Part shown: piece by piece, positions 15,582-23,806 of the stretch
How positions within the stretch are numbered: the stretch's first letter is position 1
Layout: every line of letters begins with the position of its first letter
Assembly: GCA_016124425.1 (NCBI GenBank)
Contig: WGNT01000142.1
Span: forward strand, 1-44,779
DNA: 44,779 nt
Direction of reading: 5' to 3'
Origin: Cytophagales bacterium
GTDB taxonomy: Bacteria; Bacteroidota; Bacteroidia; Cytophagales; Cyclobacteriaceae
Program-made: the position numbers and the translations under genes
The notes under the pieces: model-generated
The model's input: only the letters and a program-made list of their open reading frames with translations
What the model was told of the DNA's origin: nothing
The model's database searches: none

Positions 15582-16439
15582 ATGAGTTTAAACGTAACTT
15601 TTGGGGTAACCACCTGGCTTTGGACATCTCCTTTTAAATCGGATACGCCCGCGTTATTCGAAAAAATCAAAGGAATGGGCTTTGATGCCGTGGAGATTCC
15701 GGTAGAGGATCCCGACCTAATCGATATTGCTTCGGTCAAGCAGGCCCTGGAAATGTATGATCTAAGGCCCGTCATCTGTGGCGCATTTGGGCCAACAAGA
15801 GACCTGACCCACGATGATCCTGTCTTTCATCAGACAAGTTTCGACTACATCCAAAAATGCTTTGACATCAGCGCATCATTGGGAGCGAAATTTGTCGCAG
15901 GCCCCATGTATTCAGCTGTAGGAAAAGCGCGTCTGCTGTCCCCCGAACAAAAAAAAGTAGAATGGGACCGTGCCGTCAATAACCTACATATCGTTTGCAA
16001 AATGGCCTCTGTTTCGGGGCAGGAAATAGCTCTTGAGCCGCTAAATCGGTTTGAAACCGACTTGATAAACAATGCCGCTGACATCATGCAACTGATAAAG
16101 GACATCAATCATCCGGCAGCAAAGGTCCTATTGGACGGCTTTCACATGAACATCGAAGAGAAAAACATCGCCGATGCGATTACGCTAGTAGGTGATAAGC
16201 TGATTCATGTACAGGTTTCCGAAAATTACCGGGGTACCCCAGGCACCGGGCAGACACGCTGGGAAGATTACAGGCGGGGATTAGAACAGATAAATTATCA
16301 AGGAACAATATCCATTGAAAGCTTTACCCCGGAAATCAAGGAATTGGCGGGAGCAGTTTGCATCTGGAGGCCACTGGCTGAAAATCAGGATGACTTTGCT
16401 TCCGAAGGACTGAAATTCCTGAAATCGTGGGCATCCTAA
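15582..16439 (+). CDS. Ketose 3-epimerase (D-tagatose/D-psicose 3-epimerase-like)
   Basis: A 285-residue TIM-barrel enzyme of the xylose-isomerase-like superfamily (PF01261). With the start at 15582, the metal ligands fall at Glu152 (ALEPLNRFE), Asp185 (LLDGFHMN), His209 (LIHVQVSE) and Glu246 (SIESF), almost the numbering known for Pseudomonas tagatose 3-epimerase, so the two catalytic glutamates are intact. It should interconvert ketohexoses or ketopentoses at C-3 with Mn or a similar metal, in the cytoplasm. An upstream in-frame ATG at 15543 would add 13 residues lying in the intercistronic hairpin and is less likely. It lies between the ThuA fusion gene (79-nt gap) and a Gfo/Idh/MocA gene (42-nt gap). 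Confidence 0.88.
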   Translation: MSLNVTFGVTTWLWTSPFKSDTPALFEKIKGMGFDAVEIPVEDPDLIDIASVKQALEMYDLRPVICGAFGPTRDLTHDDPVFHQTSFDYIQKCFDISASLGAKFVAGPMYSAVGKARLLSPEQKKVEWDRAVNNLHIVCKMASVSGQEIALEPLNRFETDLINNAADIMQLIKDINHPAAKVLLDGFHMNIEEKNIADAITLVGDKLIHVQVSENYRGTPGTGQTRWEDYRRGLEQINYQGTISIESFTPEIKELAGAVCIWRPLAENQDDFASEGLKFLKSWAS

Positions 16440-16481
16440 CCCTATAGGCTAGCATTTTTCAATACCAAAAAACATATAACC

Positions 16482-17597
16482 ATGAGCGAGAAGAAAATCA
16501 ACATAGCCATTATTGGCCTTGGATTTGGAGCGGAATTTATTCCCATTTACCAGAAACACCCATTGGCTAACATGTATGCCATCTGTCAGCGTAATGAAGA
16601 AAAACTGAATGAAATCGGAGATGCCTTCGGTATAGATAAGCGGTACAGTGATTATGATGAACTGCTTAAAGATCCTAATGTTGATGCCGTTCACATCAAC
16701 ACGCCCATTCAAGCACATGCAGAGCAGTCTTTGAAAGCACTTCGGGCTGGCAAGCATGTTGCATGCACCGTTCCTATGGCTACCACAGTCGAGGAATGCC
16801 GACAAATTGTCGAAGAAACGGAAAAAAGCGGCCTCACCTATATGATGATGGAAACGGTCATTTATAGCCGGGAATTTTTATTTGTTAAAGAAATGTACGA
16901 AGCCGGTGAAATGGGTAAACTCCAGTTTTTAAGAGCCAGTCATCAGCAGGAAATGGCAGGTTGGCCGGGATACTGGGAAGGATTACCTCCAATGCATTAT
17001 GCCACACACTGTGTGGGACCCGTACTTGCATTACCCAGAGCACAGGCAGAATATGTATCTTGCTTTGGTTCAGGAAGAATTGACGAAAACCTCATCGAAA
17101 AATACGAATCTCCCTTTGCGATAGAAACCTGCCACATCAAATTAAAGGATTCCGACTTGTCCGCAGAGGTGACGCGCTCCCTATTCAACACTGCCAGGCA
17201 ATACAGAGAGAGCTTCGATGCTTACGGTTCCAAAAAATCATTTGAGTGGACCCTTATCGAACATGAGGATAGCGTAATTCACACGGGTGAACAGCCGGAA
17301 AAGGTTAAAATCCCGGACTACGCACATTTACTTCCAGAAGAAATTGCTTCGTTTACGACTGCGGGAGTTTACGATTCTGAAGACAACCAGCACCTCTCAT
17401 TTATACAAGGGGCCGGCCATGGCGGGTCGCACCCGCACCTGGTACATGAATTTCTTTCCGCATTACATGAAGGCCGTGCACCTTACCCAGATGCAAGGCA
17501 ATCAGCTAATATTACCTGTGTTGGTATTCTGGCACATGAATCTGCCATGAAAGGCGGAGAAATCATTCCGTTACCCGACTTTACATTTTCGAAATAA
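16482..17597 (+). CDS. Gfo/Idh/MocA family oxidoreductase (cytoplasmic)
   Basis: A 371-residue NAD(P)-dependent sugar oxidoreductase. The Rossmann start INIAIIGLGFGAEF is at residues 6-19 and the C-terminal alpha/beta domain follows from about 125. The usual EKP motif, whose lysine is catalytic in classical members, reads TVP here (KHVACTVPMATTVEE, about 97), while PMHYATHCVGP near 170 keeps candidate catalytic histidines. It has no signal peptide, unlike the other Gfo/Idh/MocA proteins in this window. As the third gene after the ThuA fusion and ketose epimerase it probably reduces or rearranges a keto-sugar intermediate. A strong terminator follows. Confidence 0.85.
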   Translation: MSEKKINIAIIGLGFGAEFIPIYQKHPLANMYAICQRNEEKLNEIGDAFGIDKRYSDYDELLKDPNVDAVHINTPIQAHAEQSLKALRAGKHVACTVPMATTVEECRQIVEETEKSGLTYMMMETVIYSREFLFVKEMYEAGEMGKLQFLRASHQQEMAGWPGYWEGLPPMHYATHCVGPVLALPRAQAEYVSCFGSGRIDENLIEKYESPFAIETCHIKLKDSDLSAEVTRSLFNTARQYRESFDAYGSKKSFEWTLIEHEDSVIHTGEQPEKVKIPDYAHLLPEEIASFTTAGVYDSEDNQHLSFIQGAGHGGSHPHLVHEFLSALHEGRAPYPDARQSANITCVGILAHESAMKGGEIIPLPDFTFSK

Positions 17598-17666
17598 TTG
17601 AACGAAGGAAAAGTCCTCTTTTCAATCCTGATAACAAACCTATCCACTAACCTTGCCACCGGACAA

Positions 17667-17698
17667 CAGCGACTTCATAAAAGTCGCTGTTTTTTTTT
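17667..17698 (+). terminator. Strong intrinsic terminator of the ThuA-epimerase-Gfo operon
   Basis: CAGCGACTT (17667-17675) pairs perfectly with AAGTCGCTG (17681-17689) around a 5-nt loop and is followed by nine T residues. It closes the three-gene sugar operon. Confidence 0.9.
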
Positions 17699-17942
17699 CT
17701 AAGGTGTTTGGCATTCTAGTTTCTCACTATCATGCTATAAATTTTCAAGAATTAAACCCCAGCAGTGATCAATTATCATGGACGAAAAAAATTGAAGCCT
17801 ACTATAGGGAGCACAGCGCCCGAATTGTATCCGTCTACGGAGATGTTATGAACGTAAACTATATGAATACCACCTTCTCTGAATCCAACGGCACATTTTT
17901 ACCAGACGTCCGTAAAAACAAAGAAGAACGTGGATGGAAACG

Positions 17943-18203
17943 CTAGTTCTCTACCGCCGTAACGCTGAATACATTTAAAATCAGCTTTGCCCGCTCCTTA
18001 TAGCCTGGCAGGCGGGCTTCAATATCGGTAGTTATCTCTGTGGTAGTAGTACTTAATTGTTCCGGTGCTATAGCGTTTATTTTATCGGAAAATGAATCCG
18101 AATTCGAAGAATTTCTCCAATCGGTCAGGTCAATTCTTTCACACGTGAAAAGTATCAACAAAACCAAAAAAATATCTGGTAGAAACAATAAATGTTTTTT
18201 CAT
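17943..18203 (-). CDS. Small putative lipoprotein, unknown function
   Basis: An 86-residue open frame with a good lipoprotein-like N-terminus: Met-Lys-Lys, a hydrophobic core FLVLLILF and Cys21 in the sequence LFTC. The mature part (about 66 residues) is polar, rich in Ser and Thr, with no recognised domain. It would sit on the outer side of the inner membrane or in the outer membrane. No TAnnTTTG promoter or terminator was found, and an overlapping convergent frame of 97 codons begins inside the upstream terminator. I rate it as possible rather than certain. Confidence 0.35.
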   Translation of the reverse strand: MKKHLLFLPDIFLVLLILFTCERIDLTDWRNSSNSDSFSDKINAIAPEQLSTTTTEITTDIEARLPGYKERAKLILNVFSVTAVEN

Positions 18204-18742
18204 GACAGAGGCAGTATTATTGTTGTAAAGCTATTACAAATACGTATTATAAACCAAAATTATCCTTAAAATTATTAATTTTTTTACGTTAATTTTACTA
18301 TCCATTGTTTACCATTTTATTATTAATTGTGTATTAGGTGGATATTTAGAAATAACAAACCGACTTGTGATGGATAGACAAAATATTTAGTGGCACCTGG
18401 CAATAGGAAAACATTTTGTTTTACAAAATCACCACCCAGTTGGGCTGTATATGATTAGGCCCTCAAATGACCTCCGGACCAATGCCCCCCATGCTACGAT
18501 ACGAAGCTGTAAGAATGCAGTCTATCCCGGTTAAAGGATAAAACCTTGGAATATTTCGGTGCAACATGCTTTATAAATGGGCGGCCATTCTCCACTTTAA
18601 TGGGCAAACAATCGGTCTTGCCGTGTTAACACAAGCCTGAGGCCCAGAGACGCCGGCATATTGTCCCCGTTCAACTAAAAAAAAATTGGAACATTGAATT
18701 ATTTTTTCGTAATATGGAAAAAAAACTATTCTCGCTTCCGTC
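18204..18742. other. Intergenic region, about 540 bases
   Basis: This region separates the small lipoprotein frame from the amidohydrolase gene. It is AT-rich at both ends and more GC-rich in the middle (about 18440-18660). The only structure I see is a small hairpin, ATTTTGT/ACAAAAT at 18413-18429. No tRNA, coding frame or consensus promoter was recognised. Confidence 0.4.
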
Positions 18743-19879
18743 ATGCACCAACACCGCCTAATTTTATTATCCCTTTTGACAATGAGCCTCTTTACCCACT
18801 GTAGTTCCCCGGAAAAATCAGCTTCTACTCTCGATTCATCTGACTATTATACGATGGAGGATTTCCAACGCGTAAAAAAAATCGATGCACACGTCCACCT
18901 TTGGAAGGAATTTGACACGCTATTTTTGACGCAAGCGGCTGTTGATAACTTTTCCCTTGTGAATGTAAGTGTCTATTCCTCTCCAAATAGAACCGTCGAA
19001 TCCCAGGATGAATTTTCATTGGTGTTGAAAGACCGATATCCCGGTGAGTTGGCGTTCATTAGTTCCTTTTCATTGGAGGGATTTAACGATGCGGGATGGA
19101 CGGAAAGAACCCTCTATTATCTGCGCAGCATAATAGATAAAGGTGCGATAGGAGTCAAAGTGTGGAAGAATATTGGCCTGGAATTAAAAAACGAGTCAGA
19201 TGAATTTGTCATGATTGATGATCCGGCATTCGAGCCCATCATGACGTTGCTTACTGAAAAAAACATAACGCTTTTAGGGCACTTAGGAGAACCGAAAAAC
19301 ACCTGGTTGCCGATAGAAGAGATGACTGTGAAGGGTGATCGGGATTATTTTACGGAGAATCCAAAGTACCACATGTACCTACATCCTGAATTTCCCGATT
19401 ATGATGCCCAGATTGCCGCGAGAGACCGATTGCTGGAATTAAACCCCCGTCTTACATTCGTTGGCGCCCACCTTGGGAGCCTTGAATGGAGCGTGGACGA
19501 ACTAGCCAAGCGACTGGACAGCTATCCCAACATGACGGTGGATTTGGCCGAACGAATTTCTCATCTGCAACATCAGGCTGTTACTGACTGGCAACGGGTT
19601 CATGATTTCCTGATCAACTACCAGGACAGAATCATCTACGGAACCGATCTGAGAACAAGTGCCTCTGACATCACCGAGAAGGGGCTTTCGTCCTCCGATG
19701 AAATCATGGGACATGCTCATGAAATCTGGCTACGCCATTGGCAGTTTTTTGTCACTGGGGAAGAAATGGAAGTTCCAAAAGTGACCGGAAAATTTAAAGG
19801 CATGCAGTTGCCAGCGTCGGTAGTAGACAAGATATACCGAACAAACGCTTTAAAATCATATCCCCGATTGAATCATTAG
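18743..19879 (+). CDS. Amidohydrolase-family lipoprotein (PF04909-like)
   Basis: A 378-residue metal-dependent hydrolase with an N-terminal lipoprotein signal (hydrophobic stretch and Cys20 in FTHC). The amidohydrolase fold is marked by the first metal site IDAHVHLW (about residue 50), LLGHLGEP (about 175), TFVGAHLGSLEW (about 237) with a further His, and the C-terminal YGTDLR (about 295), whose Asp is normally catalytic. PF04909 members hydrolyse or decarboxylate small rings and lactones; the substrate here is unknown. The next gene, a GH109-like protein, starts 24 nt downstream, so the pair probably acts together outside the cytoplasm, for instance on a sugar lactone. Confidence 0.82.
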   Translation: MHQHRLILLSLLTMSLFTHCSSPEKSASTLDSSDYYTMEDFQRVKKIDAHVHLWKEFDTLFLTQAAVDNFSLVNVSVYSSPNRTVESQDEFSLVLKDRYPGELAFISSFSLEGFNDAGWTERTLYYLRSIIDKGAIGVKVWKNIGLELKNESDEFVMIDDPAFEPIMTLLTEKNITLLGHLGEPKNTWLPIEEMTVKGDRDYFTENPKYHMYLHPEFPDYDAQIAARDRLLELNPRLTFVGAHLGSLEWSVDELAKRLDSYPNMTVDLAERISHLQHQAVTDWQRVHDFLINYQDRIIYGTDLRTSASDITEKGLSSSDEIMGHAHEIWLRHWQFFVTGEEMEVPKVTGKFKGMQLPASVVDKIYRTNALKSYPRLNH

Positions 19880-19903
19880 TTACCTACCTCTCGCATATCT
19901 GCT

Positions 19904-21250
19904 ATGAAACCACAAAACCGTAGAGATTTCCTCAAGTTATCATCCCTCGTACTAGGAGGGCTTGGTATTGGTAGCGCTTTTGCACCAGTTCACGCACGTC
20001 CAAGCACCTTGAACATAAGACAGCCCCTCCGTTTGGGATTCGTCGGCATAGGGGGACGAGGTTCTTACCACTTGGATACAGCATTGGGCATCGACGGCGT
20101 GGTAGTTCCTGCCATTTGTGATATTAATACAAAAAACCTCTATCGGGCCAAACGCTGGGTTGAGGAATCCGGCCAAGCCAGCCCCACGCTATATGATAGG
20201 GGGCCGACCGATTTTGTGCGGATGTGCGAAACGGAAGAGCTGGATGCCATTATTTGCGCTACCCCTTGGGATACGCATGCGCCCATTTGTCTGGCAGGCA
20301 TGCGTAACGGAAAGCATGTAGCCTGTGAAGTACCCTTGGCCCAGACAATCGAAGAGGCCTGGGAATTGGTGGAAACCTTCGAAAAGACCGGGAAATGGGC
20401 GAGTATCGTGCTCGGTGGATTTGGAGATCTTACGATGCTGAATATGGTCCGCAAAGGCCTTTTAGGAGACATAATTCACGCCGAAAGCGGCTATATTCAT
20501 GATCTACGTATGGTCAAATTCAACCCTGAGGAAGAACCTTGGCGCTTACAACCCGCGGTAGACCGCAACGGAAACCTCTATCCGGACCACCCCATGCGAA
20601 ACATAATGCCCTGTCTTGATATTAACCGAGGAGACCGTTTTGATTACCTTGTGTCGATGAGTTCCAAATCCGTCATGTTGAATGCCTATGCACGTGACAT
20701 GTACGGCAAAGATCATCCTTATGCCACCAAAGAGATGGCACTCGGAGACTATAACGCTTCGCTGATTCGCACGGTCAACGGAAAGTTAATCACCCTCAAC
20801 CACGATACGCACACCCCGCATCCAAGGGAGAGTTTTAGAATTCAGGGAACGAAAGGCGTATATTTAAAGGAACGGGACAATCAGCGTATCTATATTGACG
20901 GCCGAAGTCCAAAAGACCATCAATGGGAGCCAGCAGCGGAATATTTAGCCGAATATGAGCATGAGATTGCAAAAAGCTATACCCCTCCCAAACGAAAAGG
21001 GGGAGCGATACGTGGGCATGGCAGTGGAGGCATGACACAAACTCCCATCAACTGGCATCGGCTAATTCAGGCATTAACCGAAAAGACACAACCGGACTGG
21101 GATGTTTATGACTCTGTAACGAGTGCAGCGATTATTCCCCTTTCGGAAGCCTCTGTGGCGGGCAAGAGTAGACCCGTAGATTTTCCGGATTTCACAAAAG
21201 GAGCATGGCAACGCAGACCTCCGTTATACATCCCGTATACAGGAGCTTAG
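19904..21250 (+). CDS. Tat-exported GH109-like Gfo/Idh/MocA protein
   Basis: A 448-residue protein beginning with a twin-arginine signal (NRRDFLKLSS, then a hydrophobic stretch to about residue 31). The Rossmann domain starts LRLGFVGIGGRGSYHLD. The EKP motif reads EVP (CEVPLAQTIEEAW). The later segment GNLYPDHPMRNIMPCLDINRGDRFDYLVSMSS closely follows the GH109 alpha-N-acetylgalactosaminidase pattern (YPTHG...NINRGDR...LVSMSS), keeping the His, so an NAD-dependent glycosidase using transient C-3 oxidation is more likely than a simple dehydrogenase. The exact glycoside is unknown. It follows the amidohydrolase gene in a two-gene operon and has no signal of its own terminator. Confidence 0.78.
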   Translation: MKPQNRRDFLKLSSLVLGGLGIGSAFAPVHARPSTLNIRQPLRLGFVGIGGRGSYHLDTALGIDGVVVPAICDINTKNLYRAKRWVEESGQASPTLYDRGPTDFVRMCETEELDAIICATPWDTHAPICLAGMRNGKHVACEVPLAQTIEEAWELVETFEKTGKWASIVLGGFGDLTMLNMVRKGLLGDIIHAESGYIHDLRMVKFNPEEEPWRLQPAVDRNGNLYPDHPMRNIMPCLDINRGDRFDYLVSMSSKSVMLNAYARDMYGKDHPYATKEMALGDYNASLIRTVNGKLITLNHDTHTPHPRESFRIQGTKGVYLKERDNQRIYIDGRSPKDHQWEPAAEYLAEYEHEIAKSYTPPKRKGGAIRGHGSGGMTQTPINWHRLIQALTEKTQPDWDVYDSVTSAAIIPLSEASVAGKSRPVDFPDFTKGAWQRRPPLYIPYTGA

Positions 21251-21322
21251 CCAAATATCCTTTTACCAGATCATTTTCTACATGCAAGGGTGATATTGAA
21301 AGACCCAACAAAGATAATTACA

Positions 21323-22969
21323 CTACATTTCCTTGAACTCCAGCCTACTTATCACGTCGTAGGCGACATGAAGCATCACCGCAGCCAACAAACCCATGCC
21401 AAGACTCATTGCCAACATCCCGTAAACAAACTGTTTGGAGATCAAAGCGACAAATACGCCTGATCCAAGCGATGGAAGCACGCCGAAGATCAAAACGGCA
21501 CCCATTATCAGTGGTCTTACCAACTTCCTATCCCATCCTTCATCGAAGCCTAGCTGTATCGCCATGTTGATCGAAAAGCCGCATACATAAAAAAACAGCA
21601 GGCAAAGCGGAAATAATACGATCAGTCCAAAAGCTAACTGGCCGATCAATACTGTGGGAACGATTAAAAAAAGCGAAAAAATAAGCGTTTGATACAAATC
21701 CAACCGGATAAGATTCCAAAATTTGGCTCCCCATGAAGCCGGAATTAATATGATAAACGGTTTTTTCAAATCGCCTACATTCACACGGCCTATACCCGCC
21801 ATAAAATAAATAAATATCAACAAAATCAGGTATCCATAGATAACCCAATGTGAAAACCACGGAAATCTCGATAGAATGGCCATCAAGACACCGATACCGG
21901 CGAAAGCCAATCCATATACCCCAAATAGCGGATGAAAATCCTGACGGGATCCATGGACATAGTTGCGCCAGTAGATTGCCGTAGCTCCCGTTCCAAATTC
22001 CTTAAACACAAGTTTCTTGTTGGTATTTAAGCTCATGCTGGACTCAGAGGCGGTAGTTTTTGTTTTTATTTTTTCCTTAGTTTCCTCCTGTGCCTGCGTC
22101 GATTCCAATACATCTTCATAATAATGGCCTGAATGGGTGAGCACCATATGAACGATCAGCGTATAAGCAGCCGCATAGCAGGAAATTAGCCCGGCCACAA
22201 TCCAAAGGTTGCCATGGACAACAAATGATACTATTCCCCTACTCCATCCAACCATTGGAAAAAGATTAAACCAGGGAGAGGCGATCCAAGCAAACATCCC
22301 GGCATAAAAACTCTCCGCCATCAAGCCGGGTATAAGTATCATGAGCAACAGTATGCTTCCCGTTAAAAAAATCGCAGCCTTAACTTGAGAGACAATATCG
22401 TACTTTGTATGAAGGGTATAAATCAAAAAGCGTATAGGTGACAGAATAAAAAAGAAAAGTGCTAACCCTATCGCCATTATACTAAGATTCAATAGGTTAA
22501 AATCAAAAAGGTCATTGAGTTGGGCAGTGCCATAGATGATAAAGATCAAAGATCCTCCCAATGCCGGGAATATAGACCGAATCATGTAGTACAACAAAAG
22601 CCTTGACGGTTTAACCGGTGAGGTGAATAACAGATTTACATCTGCCATGGTGAAAAATGTCACGTTTTTCTTTGTTGCGCGAAACAACAAATAAAGCATA
22701 ACGGCAAGGGCCAAAAGCGTGATCGCTCTGACCACTGCCATTTCCCCCACATCTGGAGTATCAATTTGCTCCATGGCCTCCTGTAAATCTTCCACCTGTC
22801 CGGCGCCAGCGGTAGAGCGGGAGTTGCTGCCGCGAAAAAAATAAAATATCCCAAAATACCCAAATATAAAAAGGTACGGAATCAACCGCAGCGGGTTTTT
22901 CAGAATTAGCTTTAGGTTATTGATCAGGATATAAAAATCCTTACGAAGCAAAAGGGCAAATTCATTCAT
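21323..22969 (-). CDS. ABC exporter membrane protein
   Basis: A 548-residue inner-membrane protein with about twelve hydrophobic segments and a charged cytoplasmic loop near the middle (TQAQEETKEKIKTK region). It fits the putative ABC exporter family (PF16962-type) that pairs with a separate ATPase. The start at 22969 is chosen because MNEFALLLRKDFYIL is a typical N-terminus and overlaps the ATPase gene by 8 nt; a longer frame reaches 23017 but lies within the ATPase gene. Substrate is unknown. It is convergent with the GH109-like gene. Confidence 0.82.
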   Translation of the reverse strand: MNEFALLLRKDFYILINNLKLILKNPLRLIPYLFIFGYFGIFYFFRGSNSRSTAGAGQVEDLQEAMEQIDTPDVGEMAVVRAITLLALAVMLYLLFRATKKNVTFFTMADVNLLFTSPVKPSRLLLYYMIRSIFPALGGSLIFIIYGTAQLNDLFDFNLLNLSIMAIGLALFFFILSPIRFLIYTLHTKYDIVSQVKAAIFLTGSILLLMILIPGLMAESFYAGMFAWIASPWFNLFPMVGWSRGIVSFVVHGNLWIVAGLISCYAAAYTLIVHMVLTHSGHYYEDVLESTQAQEETKEKIKTKTTASESSMSLNTNKKLVFKEFGTGATAIYWRNYVHGSRQDFHPLFGVYGLAFAGIGVLMAILSRFPWFSHWVIYGYLILLIFIYFMAGIGRVNVGDLKKPFIILIPASWGAKFWNLIRLDLYQTLIFSLFLIVPTVLIGQLAFGLIVLFPLCLLFFYVCGFSINMAIQLGFDEGWDRKLVRPLIMGAVLIFGVLPSLGSGVFVALISKQFVYGMLAMSLGMGLLAAVMLHVAYDVISRLEFKEM

Positions 22970-23678
22970 CTTTTGTGAGTTCCAAAAATAAATCCTCCAA
23001 ACTAGACTCGGTACCATTGCTGAATGCTGCCTTTAGATTCCCCAGCGAATCGTTACCGATGATGTTACCGTTTTTCATAATCATGATGCGATCGGAAATG
23101 GCCTCCACACTATCAATTAGGTGCGTACTCACCAAAATTGTTTTCCCCTTTTCCTTAAGCTCCCCAAAAATCCGTTTGGTATTCTTTATTGCTTTAGGAT
23201 CCAGACCGATCATGGGCTCATCAAAAAAAAGCACTTCAGGATCAGGTAAAAGCGCACAACAGATAGATACTTTTTGACGCATTCCTTTGGAGAGATCCCT
23301 ACCCAGTTTGTCCTTTTTATCGAGCAGGTCATAGGTATGCATAAGTTCCTCCGCCTTTGTTTTCCAGTCCTTCACACTGTACGCTTGGGCGATGAATTGC
23401 AGATGTTCGTAGACCGTAAGCAGGTCATAGACGTGGGGGGTTTCGGGAATATAGGAAAAAAGCTTCTTGGCCGCTACAGATAAGTGGTCATGGCCGCCCA
23501 ACCTAATAGTACCTGACGTCTTACGCAATAGTCCTACGATACATTTCATAGTCGTACTTTTACCGGCACCATTTGGTCCTATCAATCCCACCACTTCACC
23601 CCCGTTCAAGGAAAAGCTTATATCGTTCACGGCATTCTGCTTGTCATACCGCTTAATCAAACCATGTACTTCCAGCAT
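22962..23678 (-). CDS. ABC transporter ATP-binding protein
   Basis: A 238-residue ATPase with Walker A GPNGAGKST at residues 34-42, Q-loop near 78 (IPETP), ABC signature LSKGMRQ at 129-135, Walker B VLFFDEP at 149-155 and the switch His in STHLID. It is the CcmA/YtrB-like type that drives exporters with two-subunit architecture. It is immediately followed by, and overlaps, the membrane-protein gene, so the two form a transporter. A promoter-like TAGATTTG box lies about 58 nt upstream. Confidence 0.92.
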   Translation of the reverse strand: MLEVHGLIKRYDKQNAVNDISFSLNGGEVVGLIGPNGAGKSTTMKCIVGLLRKTSGTIRLGGHDHLSVAAKKLFSYIPETPHVYDLLTVYEHLQFIAQAYSVKDWKTKAEELMHTYDLLDKKDKLGRDLSKGMRQKVSICCALLPDPEVLFFDEPMIGLDPKAIKNTKRIFGELKEKGKTILVSTHLIDSVEAISDRIMIMKNGNIIGNDSLGNLKAAFSNGTESSLEDLFLELTKDE

Positions 23679-23736
23679 AAACTCCTAGGTCATCTTAATT
23701 ACAGTTCTTAAACTCTACTAAACCCCATTTAGTTGC

Positions 23737-23744
23737 CAAATCTA
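23737..23744 (-). promoter_or_regulatory. Putative -7 box for the ABC exporter operon
   Basis: On the minus strand the sequence TAGATTTG (23744 to 23737) matches TAnnTTTG exactly, 58 nt before the ATPase start. No clear TTG element lies at the expected upstream distance, so confidence is limited. Confidence 0.4.
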
Positions 23745-23806
23745 CCGATTAGAAAGTTATTGCCTTATGGCCTCACTAAGGGGTACCGGTAACTAATCTC
23801 AAACAT

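Noticed and set aside
17653-17946. A 97-codon plus-strand frame downstream of the Gfo/Idh/MocA gene
   Set aside because: Its first codons lie across the perfect intrinsic terminator at 17667-17698, it has no recognisable domain and it overlaps the end of the small lipoprotein frame.
21251-21322. A bidirectional terminator between the convergent GH109-like and ABC exporter genes
   Set aside because: No stem of useful length was found in the 72-nt gap.
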